The notes: generated by a model not told the origin, from the sequence alone. A stretch of 64,000 bases of DNA from Ideonella dechloratans (GCF_021049305.1 NZ_CP088081.1:1116001-1180000), one strand, 5' to 3'; shown: positions 29,215 to 38,744, counted from the stretch's first letter. Program-made: numbers and translations.

Positions 29215-30507
29215 TTATTTAAATTTTATATTTTTAGCCATCGAATTAATTTCGCTCAGGCTGGGTAAAAATTTTGGGAGTTTTTCCCCTAGCGCTAGCG
29301 GGTACAGTGCAATGGTGAGCGCTAGGCGCAAGATGGCGGCGCAAAGTAGTAAGGCGGCCAAGTAGATTGGCATATCCTGCGTTGGAAGTGCTGGAAGTGT
29401 TGCAAGCAGTGGGATTGTTACAAAGCCCTGTCTTAATAAAACTAGACCCGGCCGGCCGCCTGCATTAAACCTCTGGGCAAGAGTCCAGCTTCCTGCCCCT
29501 ATGACTGCTTCGAATGATAGTATTATGAATGGGGTAATCATTCCATTAAAATCGGGTCCGAAAATTCTTGGAATGAAAAGTGGGGCGGCTAATGATATAA
29601 GTGTGGTCGCCATCAGCATCGGTAAAAAGCTTAAGCGAAAACTCTTTTTAACCGCCTCCGATAGTTCGCCGTCCTGCTTCCCTGCAAAACGAGAAAATAT
29701 GGATAGAGATGCGGAGTCCTGAACGGAGGCTATAACTCTGGTCGTTGTGAATGCGAGTGTATACAGCCCGAAATCCTTGGCGTTTCCTTTGGATAGAAGG
29801 AATATCTTGTCTATATTTAATAGAATTAGGCCAAGCAGTGCGGTTCCTTGGTATTTCCAGGCGTAGTTGAATATATCGCGCAATCCTGAATGGCCTGGGG
29901 TGGGAAGGTGTTTTGCGTTTCTTATGTGTATGGCTGTTGCTGTCAAGCAGTATGCTGCTGCGATGGCTGTGGCAGCTGACTGGAATATAAGCAAGGATTC
30001 GTATCCCAGATTTTTTTGGGTGGTGTATATGGTGCCCAAGAAGCAGCTTGTTGCCAGGGGTATTATGATTCTTGATGCATTAAATGTGCGCAGATCTGGG
30101 TTAATTTGGGCTGTTGTGCTGCCAAATGAAAATAGCCCCGTTGCTAACGAAATTATTATAATTAGCGGGGTGGAGAATTCAATTTCTGGCGAATAAAATT
30201 TTAACGCCGCAAATGCCGATAGGGGAATCGTTGTTGCGACTACGAGTGTCGCTGATAGTGCCGTGAGTTTTATGAAATTTAGCCGGTGCTGGAGGCCCCA
30301 GTGATAAACAATGGAGTGAGCTAGTCCGCACTGCGCAATTCCAGAGGAGACGGTGGCTATTAATATTGCGGCCGCGATATGGCCGCGTCCTTCTGGGCCA
30401 AGTAGGCGGGCCGCTAGAATTGATGCTGAAAAAGTTAGAGCTGTCACCACCCCTGTACTCGTCAGGGTGTGAAGCCAAGCGCGTCCGATGCCGGTTGAGC
30501 GGGACAT
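29215..30507 (-). CDS. second polysaccharide flippase (Wzx-like)
   Basis: 430 residues, about 12 membrane helices. The start ALTFSASILAARLLGPEGRGHIAAAILIA is the classical Wzx/MOP N-terminus, followed by YAWKYQGTALLGLILLNIDKIFLL at the family's mid-point. The last segment of each half is rich in Ile/Leu. Unlike the flippase at 8.7-10 kb it has low GC and belongs to the minus-strand cassette. Its presence argues that this locus exports its own lipid-linked glycan. It lies 21 bp after fcl. Confidence 0.87.
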   Translation of the reverse strand: MSRSTGIGRAWLHTLTSTGVVTALTFSASILAARLLGPEGRGHIAAAILIATVSSGIAQCGLAHSIVYHWGLQHRLNFIKLTALSATLVVATTIPLSAFAALKFYSPEIEFSTPLIIIISLATGLFSFGSTTAQINPDLRTFNASRIIIPLATSCFLGTIYTTQKNLGYESLLIFQSAATAIAAAYCLTATAIHIRNAKHLPTPGHSGLRDIFNYAWKYQGTALLGLILLNIDKIFLLSKGNAKDFGLYTLAFTTTRVIASVQDSASLSIFSRFAGKQDGELSEAVKKSFRLSFLPMLMATTLISLAAPLFIPRIFGPDFNGMITPFIILSFEAVIGAGSWTLAQRFNAGGRPGLVLLRQGFVTIPLLATLPALPTQDMPIYLAALLLCAAILRLALTIALYPLALGEKLPKFLPSLSEINSMAKNIKFK

Positions 30508-30528
30508 CCTCGTAGTCCGTCCGCCGAT

Positions 30529-31464
30529 TCAAGTTCTGAAAGGGGCGATTTCGTATGTGCGCTGTATACCTGACGCTAGGCTGGTACTCGCTACCCACCC
30601 TAGGTTAGTCAGACTGCTTACATCAAGCAGCTTGCGTGGCGTGCCATCCGGCTTGCTGGCATCGAACACGATCTCGCCCTGGAATCCGACGACGTTCATC
30701 ACCGTCTCGGCTAGCTCGCGGATGGTCACGTCTTCACCGGTGCCGATGTTGAGCAGCGGGCCGTCGTAGCCGCGCTCCATCAGGAACACGCAGGCGTCGG
30801 CCAGGTCGTCCACATACAGGAATTCGCGCCGCGGCGTGCCGCTGCCCCACACCACGTACTGCGCGTCACCGCGCAGCTTGGCCTCGTGCGCCTTGCGGAT
30901 GAGCGCGGGCAGCACGTGGCTGTTGTTCAGGTCGTAGTTGTCGTTGGGCCCGTACAGGTTGGTGGGCATGACGCTGATGTACTGGCGGCCGTACTGCGCG
31001 TTGTAGGCCTCGCACATCTTGATGCCGGCAATCTTGGCGATGGCATAGGGCTCGTTGGTGGGCTCCAGCGGGCCGGTCAACAAGTACTCTTCCTTGATGG
31101 GCTGCGGGGCCAGCTTGGGGTAGATGCAGCTGCTGCCCAGGAACATCAGCCGCTGCACGCCGGCCAGGTGGGCGCCATGGATGAGGTTGTTCTGGATGGT
31201 GAGGTTGGTGTGCAGGAACTCGGCGCGGTAGGTGTTGTTGGCGTGAATACCGCCCACCTTGGCCGCGGCGATGAAGATGTAGGCCGGGCGGTGCTGGGCC
31301 AGGTAAGCCTGCACGGCGACGGTGTCCATCAGGTCCAGCTCGGTGCGGCCGGGGGCCAGCACCTGGGTGTAGCCGCCGGCCTGCAGGCGGCGCACCAGGG
31401 CGCTGCCCACCATGCCGCGGGCGCCGGCCACCAGGATGGTGGCGTCCTTCGCGATCGCAGTCAT
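30529..31464 (-). CDS. fcl: GDP-L-fucose synthase
   Basis: 311 residues. An extended SDR with NADPH-binding GARGMVGSALVRRL (about 14-27), the catalytic Ser in FLGSSCIYPK, Tyr and Lys in EPYAIAKIAGIKMCEAY, then NLYGPNDNYD and GTPRREFLYVDDLADA. It makes GDP-L-fucose from the Gmd product by 3,5-epimerisation and 4-reduction. The last about 35 codons (from near 30,650) switch to AT-rich codons and a non-standard tail (GIQRTYEIAPFRT), while the rest is typical high-GC. The right-hand cassette junction appears to lie inside this gene. It lies 10 bp after gmd. Confidence 0.95.
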   Translation of the reverse strand: MTAIAKDATILVAGARGMVGSALVRRLQAGGYTQVLAPGRTELDLMDTVAVQAYLAQHRPAYIFIAAAKVGGIHANNTYRAEFLHTNLTIQNNLIHGAHLAGVQRLMFLGSSCIYPKLAPQPIKEEYLLTGPLEPTNEPYAIAKIAGIKMCEAYNAQYGRQYISVMPTNLYGPNDNYDLNNSHVLPALIRKAHEAKLRGDAQYVVWGSGTPRREFLYVDDLADACVFLMERGYDGPLLNIGTGEDVTIRELAETVMNVVGFQGEIVFDASKPDGTPRKLLDVSSLTNLGWVASTSLASGIQRTYEIAPFRT

Positions 31465-31474
31465 GGCGCGGGCC

Positions 31475-32605
31475 TCACTCGTGGTGGTCGAAGGCCTGGA
31501 AGCCGGCCAGCTTGACCAGGCTGTCCTTGCGCGCCGTGTTGTAGTCGGCTTCCACCATTTCCTTCACCAGCTCGGCCAGGCTGGTCTTGGGCGTCCAGCC
31601 CAGCTTCTCCTTGGCCTTGGTCGGGTCGCCCAGCAGCGTCTCCACCTCCGTGGGCCGGTAGTAGCGCGGGTCCACCTTCACAATCACGTCGCCGGGCTTG
31701 CACTTGGCCTTGTATTCACCGTTCACCGTGTCCACGGCCTGGACGATGCCCACTTCCTTGTCGCCCTCGCCCTCAAAGGCCAGGGTGATGCCCAGCTCCT
31801 TGGCCGCAAAGTCCACAAACTGGCGCACGCTGTACTGCACGCCGGTGGCAATCACAAAGTCCTCGGCCTGCTGCTGCTGCAGCATCAGCCACTGCATCTC
31901 GATGTAGTCGCGGGCGTGACCCCAGTCGCGCAGCGCGCTCAGGTTGCCCAGGTACAGGCACTCCTGCAGCCCTAGGGCAATGCGGCTGATGGCCCGGGTG
32001 ATCTTGCGGGTCACGAAGGTCTCGCCGCGCAGCGGGCTCTCGTGGTTGAACAGCACGCCATTGCAGGCGTAGATGCCATAGGCCTCGCGGTAGTTGACCG
32101 TGATCCAGTAGGCGTAGAGCTTGGCCACCGCATAGGGGCTGCGCGGGTAGAAGGGGGTGGTCTCCTTCTGGGGGATCTCCTGCACCAGGCCGTAGAGCTC
32201 GCTGGTGCTGGCCTGGTAGAAGCGCGTCTTCTGGGTCAGGCCCAGGATGCGGATGGCCTCCAGGATGCGCAGTGCGCCGATGCCGTCGGCGTTGGCGGTG
32301 TACTCCGGCTCCTCGAACGAGACGGCCACATGACTTTGCGCGGCCAGGTTGTAGATCTCGTCGGGCTTCACCTTCTGGATGATGCGCACCAGGCTGGTGG
32401 AGTCGGTCAGGTCGCCATAGTGCAGGATGAAGTTGCGGTTGTCGACATGCGGATCCTGGTACAGGTGGTCGATCCGGTCCGTGTTGAACAGGCTGCTGCG
32501 GCGCTTGATGCCGTGCACCACGTAGCCCTTCTTCAGCAGGAACTCGGCCAGGTACGCGCCGTCTTGGCCGGTCACGCCGGTGATGAGGGCAACTTTATGT
32601 TCCAT
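31475..32605 (-). CDS. gmd: GDP-mannose 4,6-dehydratase
   Basis: 376 residues from ATG 32605 (family-typical start before [16 protein letters not shown]); a GTG five codons upstream is in frame. Motifs are the NADP-binding [27 protein letters not shown], the catalytic Thr/Ser and Glu in [10 protein letters not shown], and Tyr/Lys in [15 protein letters not shown], then [17 protein letters not shown]. It converts GDP-D-mannose to GDP-4-keto-6-deoxymannose, the precursor of L-fucose (with fcl). Codon use is fully host-like. No GDP-mannose synthesis gene is in the window. Confidence 0.97.
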   Translation of the reverse strand: MEHKVALITGVTGQDGAYLAEFLLKKGYVVHGIKRRSSLFNTDRIDHLYQDPHVDNRNFILHYGDLTDSTSLVRIIQKVKPDEIYNLAAQSHVAVSFEEPEYTANADGIGALRILEAIRILGLTQKTRFYQASTSELYGLVQEIPQKETTPFYPRSPYAVAKLYAYWITVNYREAYGIYACNGVLFNHESPLRGETFVTRKITRAISRIALGLQECLYLGNLSALRDWGHARDYIEMQWLMLQQQQAEDFVIATGVQYSVRQFVDFAAKELGITLAFEGEGDKEVGIVQAVDTVNGEYKAKCKPGDVIVKVDPRYYRPTEVETLLGDPTKAKEKLGWTPKTSLAELVKEMVEADYNTARKDSLVKLAGFQAFDHHE

Positions 32606-32648
32606 GGTGTTTGCTTGCACTTGACTTCAGGTCGATCAGCATTGCTTG

Positions 32649-34601
32649 TCACTTGACCGCGTTGACCGCGGCGGCGCCCAGACCCAGCTGGTAGATGATC
32701 TGCGACCAGTCCTTGAGCGACTGCACCAAGGTGGTCTTGTTCATCTCTTCCGGCACGAAGATGGTGTCACCCGGCACGGCGGTGAGAGAGGCCAACGAGC
32801 CGGAGCTGAACCAACTGCTGCTCTGCAGGTTGCTGGTCACGCTGCCATTGGCGCGGATGACGAAGGCACTTTTCTCGTCTGCGCCGCGGGTGGGGCCGCC
32901 GGCCTGATCCAGGTAGTCGCCCAGCACCTTATTGGGCGCATAGAGAAAGCTGCCTGCGTTGAAGACACTGCCGAACACGCCCACCGAGGTCGGCTTGGCA
33001 GGGATATAGATGCGGTCACCGTCTTCCAGCGCCAGGTCGGGCAGCTGGGTGGTGTCTGGTGTGATCTGGAGCACCAGTCGGCCGGTGGGCTTGACCCTCT
33101 TCAGCGTGGTGATCAGCTTGGAGATTGCATCCTGGTTGGCTGTGGCCGCCTTGGCCTCGTCGGCGCTGGCGGCTCGCTGTGTGCTGGCGCTGCGGGTCAG
33201 GTCCACTTGCAGATCACGCAGAGCGCGGGTGTAGTTGTCGACCTGTTCCTTCAGGACACTGGCGCGACTGAATTGGGTGCCGAAGACGTAGGCGTTGGGC
33301 GACAGGCCTCCGGCGGCCTTCAGCGCATCCTGCAAGGTGGCCCGTGCGGGCAGCACATAGGCACCCGGATGCGCCACTTCACCTTCCACCACCACGCGGC
33401 GGTTGCGGTTGTCCTGCGCCGCCCTGGCGTCCACGATGCTGGTCACGCGGATCACATCGCCCGCGAGCAGCGGCTCACGGTACCCGGCCGGCAGAGGCAC
33501 GCGGTTGGCGTAGCTGCCATCCCGGTCCTTCAGGCGCTCGATCGTCACGCTGCTGGAGTCGGCGACGGAGTTCAATCCCCCCACATTCTCGATGGCGTCC
33601 TTGAGGGTCTCGCCCGGCTTGAGCTCGACGATGGCCTGCTGATTGACGCTGCCCAGCACGGCGACCTCGGCGCCCACTGGGCCGACATAAACGACGTCAT
33701 CGGGTTGCAGCACCACATCGGAGTTGCGGTTGCCGTGCACCAACAGGTCGTAGAGGTCGAAGTTGACCGGCGTCTGACCCCGCCGCTTCAGCTGGATGTT
33801 CCGGTAGGAGCCTGCCGCCGACGGCCCCCCTGCCTTGCTCAGGGCGGCAGAGATCGTCGAGAGGCTGTTGAGCGAGTAGAGGCCCGGGTTGGTCGCAAAG
33901 CCGGTGACATAGACCCGGATGCCACGCAGCTGCGCCAGCGATACGGTCACGTCGAAATTCTTGAATTGCCGGGCCACCCGCTGCCGGATCACGTCCGGCA
34001 CGTCGGCATAGCGCACGCCGGCCACCATGACTGGACCCACGCGGGGGACGACGATCCGGCCGGAGCGGTCCACCACCAGCCTCAGGTCTGCATCGACAGA
34101 GCCGGAGATGGACAACTGCAGCTCGTCGCCAGGGACCAACAGGTAGTCTGCAGGCACCAGTGGCGACGCGTCGCTGCCGTCAGACGAGGCGCCACTCAAT
34201 AGCTGGCTGCCCAGTCTGTGAACGAAAGGCTGATCGGGATCAACCATTTTCTGGACGTACTTTTCGAACTCGCCGGCCGCTGTTGCGGGTGAAGGCCTTT
34301 CCGAATTAGAGGGCTCCGCACCTGTCACCCCCAGCGGTGTTTGCGTAGCCCCTGGCTGCTGAATCGTGATGATGCTGGGCGTCGGTGCGGCTGATGCTCC
34401 GGTTGTTCCCGAGCTGCTGCCGGAACGCCCCAATGAGGGCACGCCGACGGGCGTGCTTCCTTGATTGCTGTCGCCGGAAAGGGAGGGAATCAGTTGCGCC
34501 TGGGCGGGCAAGGCGACCAGTGCCAGCAGTGTGCAAGCAAGTGCGGCAACGCGCTGAAATCCGTGCAGACCTTTAAATCGGTCGTGAGCAAGTGGAAACA
34601 T
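32649..34601 (-). CDS. outer-membrane polysaccharide export protein (Poly_export/SLBB)
   Basis: 650 residues. A Sec signal (about 14-36, ...LLALVALPAQAQ) with a probable SPase I site; I see no proper lipobox, unlike Wza. A disordered Ser/Pro/Gly stretch (about 37-110) is followed by the Poly_export domain (YLLVPGDELQLSISGSVDAD, about 153-172) and several SLBB repeats (IRVYVTGFATNPGLYSL, AVLGSVNQQAIVEL, RVVVEGEVAHPGAYVL, VGVFGSVFNAGSFLYAPNK). It should form the exit channel or its periplasmic ring for capsule or exopolysaccharide. No Wzc/Wzb partner is in the window. Confidence 0.88.
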   Translation of the reverse strand: MFPLAHDRFKGLHGFQRVAALACTLLALVALPAQAQLIPSLSGDSNQGSTPVGVPSLGRSGSSSGTTGASAAPTPSIITIQQPGATQTPLGVTGAEPSNSERPSPATAAGEFEKYVQKMVDPDQPFVHRLGSQLLSGASSDGSDASPLVPADYLLVPGDELQLSISGSVDADLRLVVDRSGRIVVPRVGPVMVAGVRYADVPDVIRQRVARQFKNFDVTVSLAQLRGIRVYVTGFATNPGLYSLNSLSTISAALSKAGGPSAAGSYRNIQLKRRGQTPVNFDLYDLLVHGNRNSDVVLQPDDVVYVGPVGAEVAVLGSVNQQAIVELKPGETLKDAIENVGGLNSVADSSSVTIERLKDRDGSYANRVPLPAGYREPLLAGDVIRVTSIVDARAAQDNRNRRVVVEGEVAHPGAYVLPARATLQDALKAAGGLSPNAYVFGTQFSRASVLKEQVDNYTRALRDLQVDLTRSASTQRAASADEAKAATANQDAISKLITTLKRVKPTGRLVLQITPDTTQLPDLALEDGDRIYIPAKPTSVGVFGSVFNAGSFLYAPNKVLGDYLDQAGGPTRGADEKSAFVIRANGSVTSNLQSSSWFSSGSLASLTAVPGDTIFVPEEMNKTTLVQSLKDWSQIIYQLGLGAAAVNAVK

Positions 34602-34755
34602 GGATCGGCAAGTGTGGGATCACGGGTGAACACCAGAAGTGGCACACGTGACCGGGCAATGAATCAGATCTCCGTCGCTCACAAAGAGTGGGACGAACGG
34701 AACAGCGCGCGGATTGTATGGCAGGGTTCCCCCTTGCATTGGTTAACATGACGGC

Positions 34756-35829
34756 ATGGCGAGTTTTGTCGCGGCCCTCGGTGTGGCCTGGTTTTTCACG
34801 TTGCTGGTTCTGAGGGTGTCCAAGCGGTTTGCTCACCTCACCAACGATCACGATCTGGATGGACCGCAGAAGATCCATGCCTCGCCGGTGCCCCGCGTGG
34901 GTGGGGTGGGCATCTTCCTCGGCTGTCTCGTGGCCATCGGGCTGGCGGGCGAGCGTTCGGGCGGTTGGCTGATGGCCTGTGCCATTCCGGCCTTCGGCAC
35001 CGGGCTGTGGGAGGATCTGACCAAACGCATCAGTCCCCGCATGCGCCTGACGGCCACGGCGGTGTCGGCGCTGGCTGCTGGCTATCTCCTGGGGGCCCTT
35101 CTGAAGCGGGCTGACCTCTGGGGGCTGGACTGGCTGCTCACCTTCACCCCGTTGGCGGTGCTGCTCACCGTGCTGGCGGTGGCAGGCATTGCCAACGCCA
35201 TCAACATCATCGATGGCTTCAACGGCCTGGCCTCGATGTGCGTGGTGATCATGCTGGCCGGGATTGCCTATGTGGCCCAGGCCGCCGGGGATCCCCTGGT
35301 GTTCCGACTCGCGCTGGTGGGGGCGGGCGCGGTGCTCGGCTTCTTCCTCTGGAACTACCCTGCAGGCTACATCTTCCTGGGCGATGGCGGGGCCTACTTC
35401 CTGGGCTTCTACGTGGCTGAACTCGGCATCCTGCTCATCACCCGCAATCCCACGGTGTCGCCGCTGTTTCCCCTGCTGGTGTGCATCTACCCGGTGTTCG
35501 AGACCCTGTTCTCGATCTACCGGCGCATCGTGGTCCGGGGGCGTTCGCCCAGCATGCCCGACGGCATCCACCTGCATTCCCTGGTCTTCAAGCGACTGGT
35601 GCGGTGGGCAGTGGGCTCTTCGGACGCGCGTCTGCGCACCCGCCGCAACTCCATGACCTCGCCTTACCTCTGGGTGCTTTGCATGTTGTCCGTCTTTCCA
35701 GCGGTGCTGTGCTGGGACAGCACCGAGTGGCTGCTGGCTTTCCTGCTGCTGTTCAGCACCGGCTATGTGTTGCTGTATTCCCGCATCGTGCGCTTCAAGA
35801 CGCCGCGCTGGATGATCCTTCGGCGCTGA
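34756..35829 (+). CDS. WecA/MraY-family undecaprenyl-phosphate glycosyl-1-phosphate transferase
   Basis: 357 residues, about 10-11 membrane helices. Conserved cytoplasmic loops are DGPQKIHASPVPRVGGVGIFLG (described in part), NAINIIDGFNGLA with the catalytic-site Asp pair, FLGDGGAYFLGF, and the C-terminal HLHSLVFKRL (WecA-type HIHH-like loop). It transfers HexNAc-1-phosphate from UDP-sugar to undecaprenyl phosphate. It is divergent from the export gene, at the right edge of the glycan region, and could start the minus-strand glycan, which has no initiator of its own. Confidence 0.88.
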   Translation: MASFVAALGVAWFFTLLVLRVSKRFAHLTNDHDLDGPQKIHASPVPRVGGVGIFLGCLVAIGLAGERSGGWLMACAIPAFGTGLWEDLTKRISPRMRLTATAVSALAAGYLLGALLKRADLWGLDWLLTFTPLAVLLTVLAVAGIANAINIIDGFNGLASMCVVIMLAGIAYVAQAAGDPLVFRLALVGAGAVLGFFLWNYPAGYIFLGDGGAYFLGFYVAELGILLITRNPTVSPLFPLLVCIYPVFETLFSIYRRIVVRGRSPSMPDGIHLHSLVFKRLVRWAVGSSDARLRTRRNSMTSPYLWVLCMLSVFPAVLCWDSTEWLLAFLLLFSTGYVLLYSRIVRFKTPRWMILRR

Positions 35830-35879
35830 AATTCGGCGCCTCCGACGCTCCGGTGGCGCTTGCGGGATAATGGAAGGCG

Positions 35880-37352
35880 ATGAATACCGTCACCACGCAA
35901 GGCGACACCGGCACCCCGGTGGAAGTCGCCCCCCCGCCCCGCTTCGACACCCTCCCTCTGGATCCCAAGCTGCTGCGCGCGGTGGCCGATCAGGGCTACG
36001 CGACGATGACGCCCATCCAGGCCAAGGCCATTCCGGTGGTGCTCAGCGGTCGGGACGTGATGGGTGCCGCCCAGACGGGAACGGGCAAGACGGCGGCCTT
36101 TTCCATCCCGCTGCTGCAGAAGATGCTGCGGCACGAGAACGCCAGCGCCTCGCCGGCCCGCCACCCGGTGCGTGCCGTGGTGCTGGCGCCCACCCGCGAG
36201 CTGGCTGACCAGGTGGCGCAGAACGTCAAGTCCTACGCCAAGCACACCAACCTGCGGGTGGCGGTGGTGTTCGGCGGTGTGGACATGAAGCCTCAGGCGG
36301 CCGAGCTCAAGGCCGGTGTCGAGGTGTTGATCGCCACCCCGGGGCGCCTGCTGGACCACATCGAGGCCAAGAACTGCGTGCTCAACCAAGTCGAGTACGT
36401 GGTGCTGGACGAGGCGGACCGGATGCTGGACATCGGCTTCCTGCCGGATCTGCAGCGCATCCTGAGCCACCTGCCCAAGGGCAACCGCCAGACCCTGCTG
36501 TTCTCGGCCACCTTCTCGCCCGAGATCAAGCGCCTTGCCTCCAGCTACCTGAAGGACCCGGAGCTGGTCGAGGTGGCGCGTCCCAATGCGACGGCCTCGA
36601 CGGTGGAGCAGCGTTTCTTCAGTGTGTCCGACGACGACAAGCGACGCACCATCCTGAAGCTGCTGCGCGACCGTGACATCAAGCAGTCCATTGTGTTCGT
36701 CAACTCCAAGCTGGGCGCCGCCCGCCTGGCCCGCTCCTTCGAGCGCGACGGCCTGCGCACCGCGGCCCTGCATGGCGACAAGTCCCAGGATGAGCGCCTG
36801 AAGTCCCTGGCCGCTTTCAAGGCCGGTGAGGTGGATCTCCTGGTGGCCACCGACGTGGCCGCCCGCGGTCTGGACATCGCCGACCTGCCGGCCGTCTTCA
36901 ACTTCGATGTGCCGTTCAATGCGGAAGACTACGTCCACCGCATCGGTCGCACCGGTCGTGCTGGCGCGTCGGGCATCGCGATGACGCTGGTCACCCGCGA
37001 GGATGCCCGCCTGGTGGCCGACATCGAGAAGCTGATCAAGAAGAAGATCGAGCTCGAGGCGATCGAACTGGATGACGACCGTCCCCGCCGTACCTCGTTC
37101 CGTCCGCGGGAGGAGCGAGAGGAGCGGTCGTCGTCGGCATCGGCCGCGCCGTCGGCGCCGCGTCGCAGCGACAGCCGTGCATCGCGCGATCCCTTCTTCG
37201 ACCAGCCCTACGACGCGGGCGAACGTGCCGAGCCGGCGGCCTGGGAGCGCAACGCGCCTTCCCAGCCTGCCGCAGCGGCAGGGCGCACCTCGCCCAACAT
37301 CCGGCCCAAGCGCAAGGTGGCCGCCTTGCTGGGCGGCGGCTCCAAGGCCTGA
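35880..37352 (+). CDS. rhlE: DEAD-box RNA helicase RhlE
   Basis: 490 residues. The helicase core (about 18-380) shows every motif: Q-motif with GYATMTPIQ, motif I AQTGTGKT, Ia PTRELA, Ib TPGRLLDH, II DEAD, III SAT, IV IVFVNSK, V TDVAARGLDI, VI HRIGRTGRAG. The C-terminal about 100 residues are Arg/Ser/Ala-rich and probably unstructured RNA-binding sequence ending RPKRKVAALLGGG. It remodels RNA in ribosome assembly or the degradosome. A GATAAT box at 35866-35871 lies so close to the ATG that the message may have almost no leader; this is a weak inference. Confidence 0.93.
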   Translation: MNTVTTQGDTGTPVEVAPPPRFDTLPLDPKLLRAVADQGYATMTPIQAKAIPVVLSGRDVMGAAQTGTGKTAAFSIPLLQKMLRHENASASPARHPVRAVVLAPTRELADQVAQNVKSYAKHTNLRVAVVFGGVDMKPQAAELKAGVEVLIATPGRLLDHIEAKNCVLNQVEYVVLDEADRMLDIGFLPDLQRILSHLPKGNRQTLLFSATFSPEIKRLASSYLKDPELVEVARPNATASTVEQRFFSVSDDDKRRTILKLLRDRDIKQSIVFVNSKLGAARLARSFERDGLRTAALHGDKSQDERLKSLAAFKAGEVDLLVATDVAARGLDIADLPAVFNFDVPFNAEDYVHRIGRTGRAGASGIAMTLVTREDARLVADIEKLIKKKIELEAIELDDDRPRRTSFRPREEREERSSSASAAPSAPRRSDSRASRDPFFDQPYDAGERAEPAAWERNAPSQPAAAAGRTSPNIRPKRKVAALLGGGSKA

Positions 37353-37365
37353 TCGGGCCCGGAGC

Positions 37366-38142
37366 TCAGTTGGCCAGCCAGAGGAACACTGCGGGGAGCT
37401 TCTCCGGCATCGTCGGCAGGGGCGCGCTGCGCCACTGTGACACGCTGCGCGTCTGGCAGAAGCCCCCAGGCGAGGTCAGGCCGCAGGCCACGCTCAGGCG
37501 CGTGCCAGGCTGCAGCAACTGCACCAGGGATTCCAGCAGGGCCTGGTTGCGGTACGGCGTCTCGATGGCCAGCTGGGTCTGGCCTTCCTTGCGGGATCGT
37601 TGCTCCAGCTCCCGCACGCGCTGTGCCCGCTCGGCCGCGTTCTGGGGCAGGTAGCCTTCGAAGGCGAAGCGCTGGCCGTTGAGGCCGCTGGCGGCCAGGG
37701 CCAGGGTCAGCGAACTGGCGCCGGCCAGCGGCTCCACCGTCACGCCGGCTTCATGGGCTGCTTGCACCAGGGCGGCGCCCGGGTCGGCCACGGCCGGCAG
37801 CCCGGCGTCCGAGAGCAGGCCCATATCCTGCCCGGCCAGTGCTGGTGCCAGAAGTTCGCGCCAGGCCGTGGGCTGGATGGCGGCCCCCGGATCGCCCTTG
37901 CGGGGCCTGGGCAGCTCCGCCATCGAGAGCGCTTGCAGCGGCTGGGCCAATGGATGGATCTCTCCGACCCGCTTGAGAAAAGCGCGTGCGGTCTTGGCGT
38001 TCTCCACCACCCAGGCCGACAGGCCGGCAGCCCGGCGCAGGGTGGCATCCGAGAGGACGTCCTGCAGCGGCACGGGGTCCGTGCCCAGGTCCAGTGCATT
38101 GGGCACCAGCACCAGCCGGCCCGTGGTTCGTGGCGTGTTCAT
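37366..38142 (-). CDS. SAM-dependent methyltransferase (RsmI/YraL-like tetrapyrrole methylase family)
   Basis: 258 residues from ATG 38142, overlapping the maf stop by ATGA. The tetrapyrrole-methylase fold is marked by GRLVLVPNALD, GLLSDAGLPAVADPGAALVQAA and VEPLAGASSLTLALAASGLNGQRFAFEGYLP, the pattern of RsmI (2'-O-methylation of 16S rRNA C1402). The N-terminus differs from canonical RsmI, and beta-proteobacteria carry this shorter paralogue beside maf and yceD, so the substrate is uncertain. It is convergent with rhlE. Confidence 0.82.
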   Translation of the reverse strand: MNTPRTTGRLVLVPNALDLGTDPVPLQDVLSDATLRRAAGLSAWVVENAKTARAFLKRVGEIHPLAQPLQALSMAELPRPRKGDPGAAIQPTAWRELLAPALAGQDMGLLSDAGLPAVADPGAALVQAAHEAGVTVEPLAGASSLTLALAASGLNGQRFAFEGYLPQNAAERAQRVRELEQRSRKEGQTQLAIETPYRNQALLESLVQLLQPGTRLSVACGLTSPGGFCQTRSVSQWRSAPLPTMPEKLPAVFLWLAN

Positions 38143-38744
38143 CGCGCCCCCATCAGCGGGTCCAGCCCTGCACTGCGCAGCAGGGCGCAGGTGCGGATCA
38201 GGGGCAGGCCGACCAGGGCGGTCGGGTCGTCGGATTCGATGGCCGACAGCAGTGCGATGCCCAGGGTCTCGCACTTGGCGCTGCCAGCGCAGTCGTAGGG
38301 CTGCTCCAGCCGGAGGTAATGCTCGATCTCGGCATCGTCCAATGTCCGGAAGCGCACCTTCACCGGCGCCAGTTCGGTTGCCTCGAAGCCGGTGTCGGCG
38401 CGCACCACCGCCACCGCGGTCTGGAACACGATGGTCTGGCCGCTCATGCGACGCAGCTGGGCCACGGCACGCTCGTGTGTGCCGGGCTTCCCGACCGGCT
38501 CGCCATCGACATCCGCCACCTGATCGGAGCCGATCACCACGGCATTCGGATGCAGTCGGCTCACGGCGCGGGCTTTGGCCAGGGCCAGACGCAGGGCCAA
38601 TGCGGCCGGGGTTTCGCCGGGCAGGGGGGTTTCGTCCACCTGGGGCGAGACGCTCTCGAAGGGCAGGCGCAGGCGCTGCAGCAGTTCCCGGCGGTAGCGG
38701 GACGTGGAGCCCAGGATCAGGGAGGGAAGGGGCGATGCAACCAT
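38139..38744 (-). CDS. maf: Maf-family nucleotide pyrophosphatase
   Basis: 201 residues. The Maf signature is LILGSTSRYRRELLQRLRLPFE near the N-terminus (S-x-R phosphate-binding), VDETPLPGETP, AVVIGSDQVAD with the catalytic Asp, KPGTHERA and YDCAGSAKCETLGIALLS. It hydrolyses non-canonical or modified nucleotides; the SAKCETLGI form is the YceF-type (m7GTP pyrophosphatase) subgroup. Start ATG 38744. It overlaps the methyltransferase gene by 4 bp and is divergent from yceD across 48 bp. Confidence 0.93.
   Translation of the reverse strand: MVASPLPSLILGSTSRYRRELLQRLRLPFESVSPQVDETPLPGETPAALALRLALAKARAVSRLHPNAVVIGSDQVADVDGEPVGKPGTHERAVAQLRRMSGQTIVFQTAVAVVRADTGFEATELAPVKVRFRTLDDAEIEHYLRLEQPYDCAGSAKCETLGIALLSAIESDDPTALVGLPLIRTCALLRSAGLDPLMGAR

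Noticed and set aside
32646..34202. 518-codon open frame opposite the SLBB export gene
   Set aside because: Antisense shadow. The minus-strand protein has a signal peptide and recognisable SLBB repeats.
34602..34755. JUMPstart/ops element expected near glycan operons
   Set aside because: No GGCGGTAG-type ops core is seen here or in 17488-17703.
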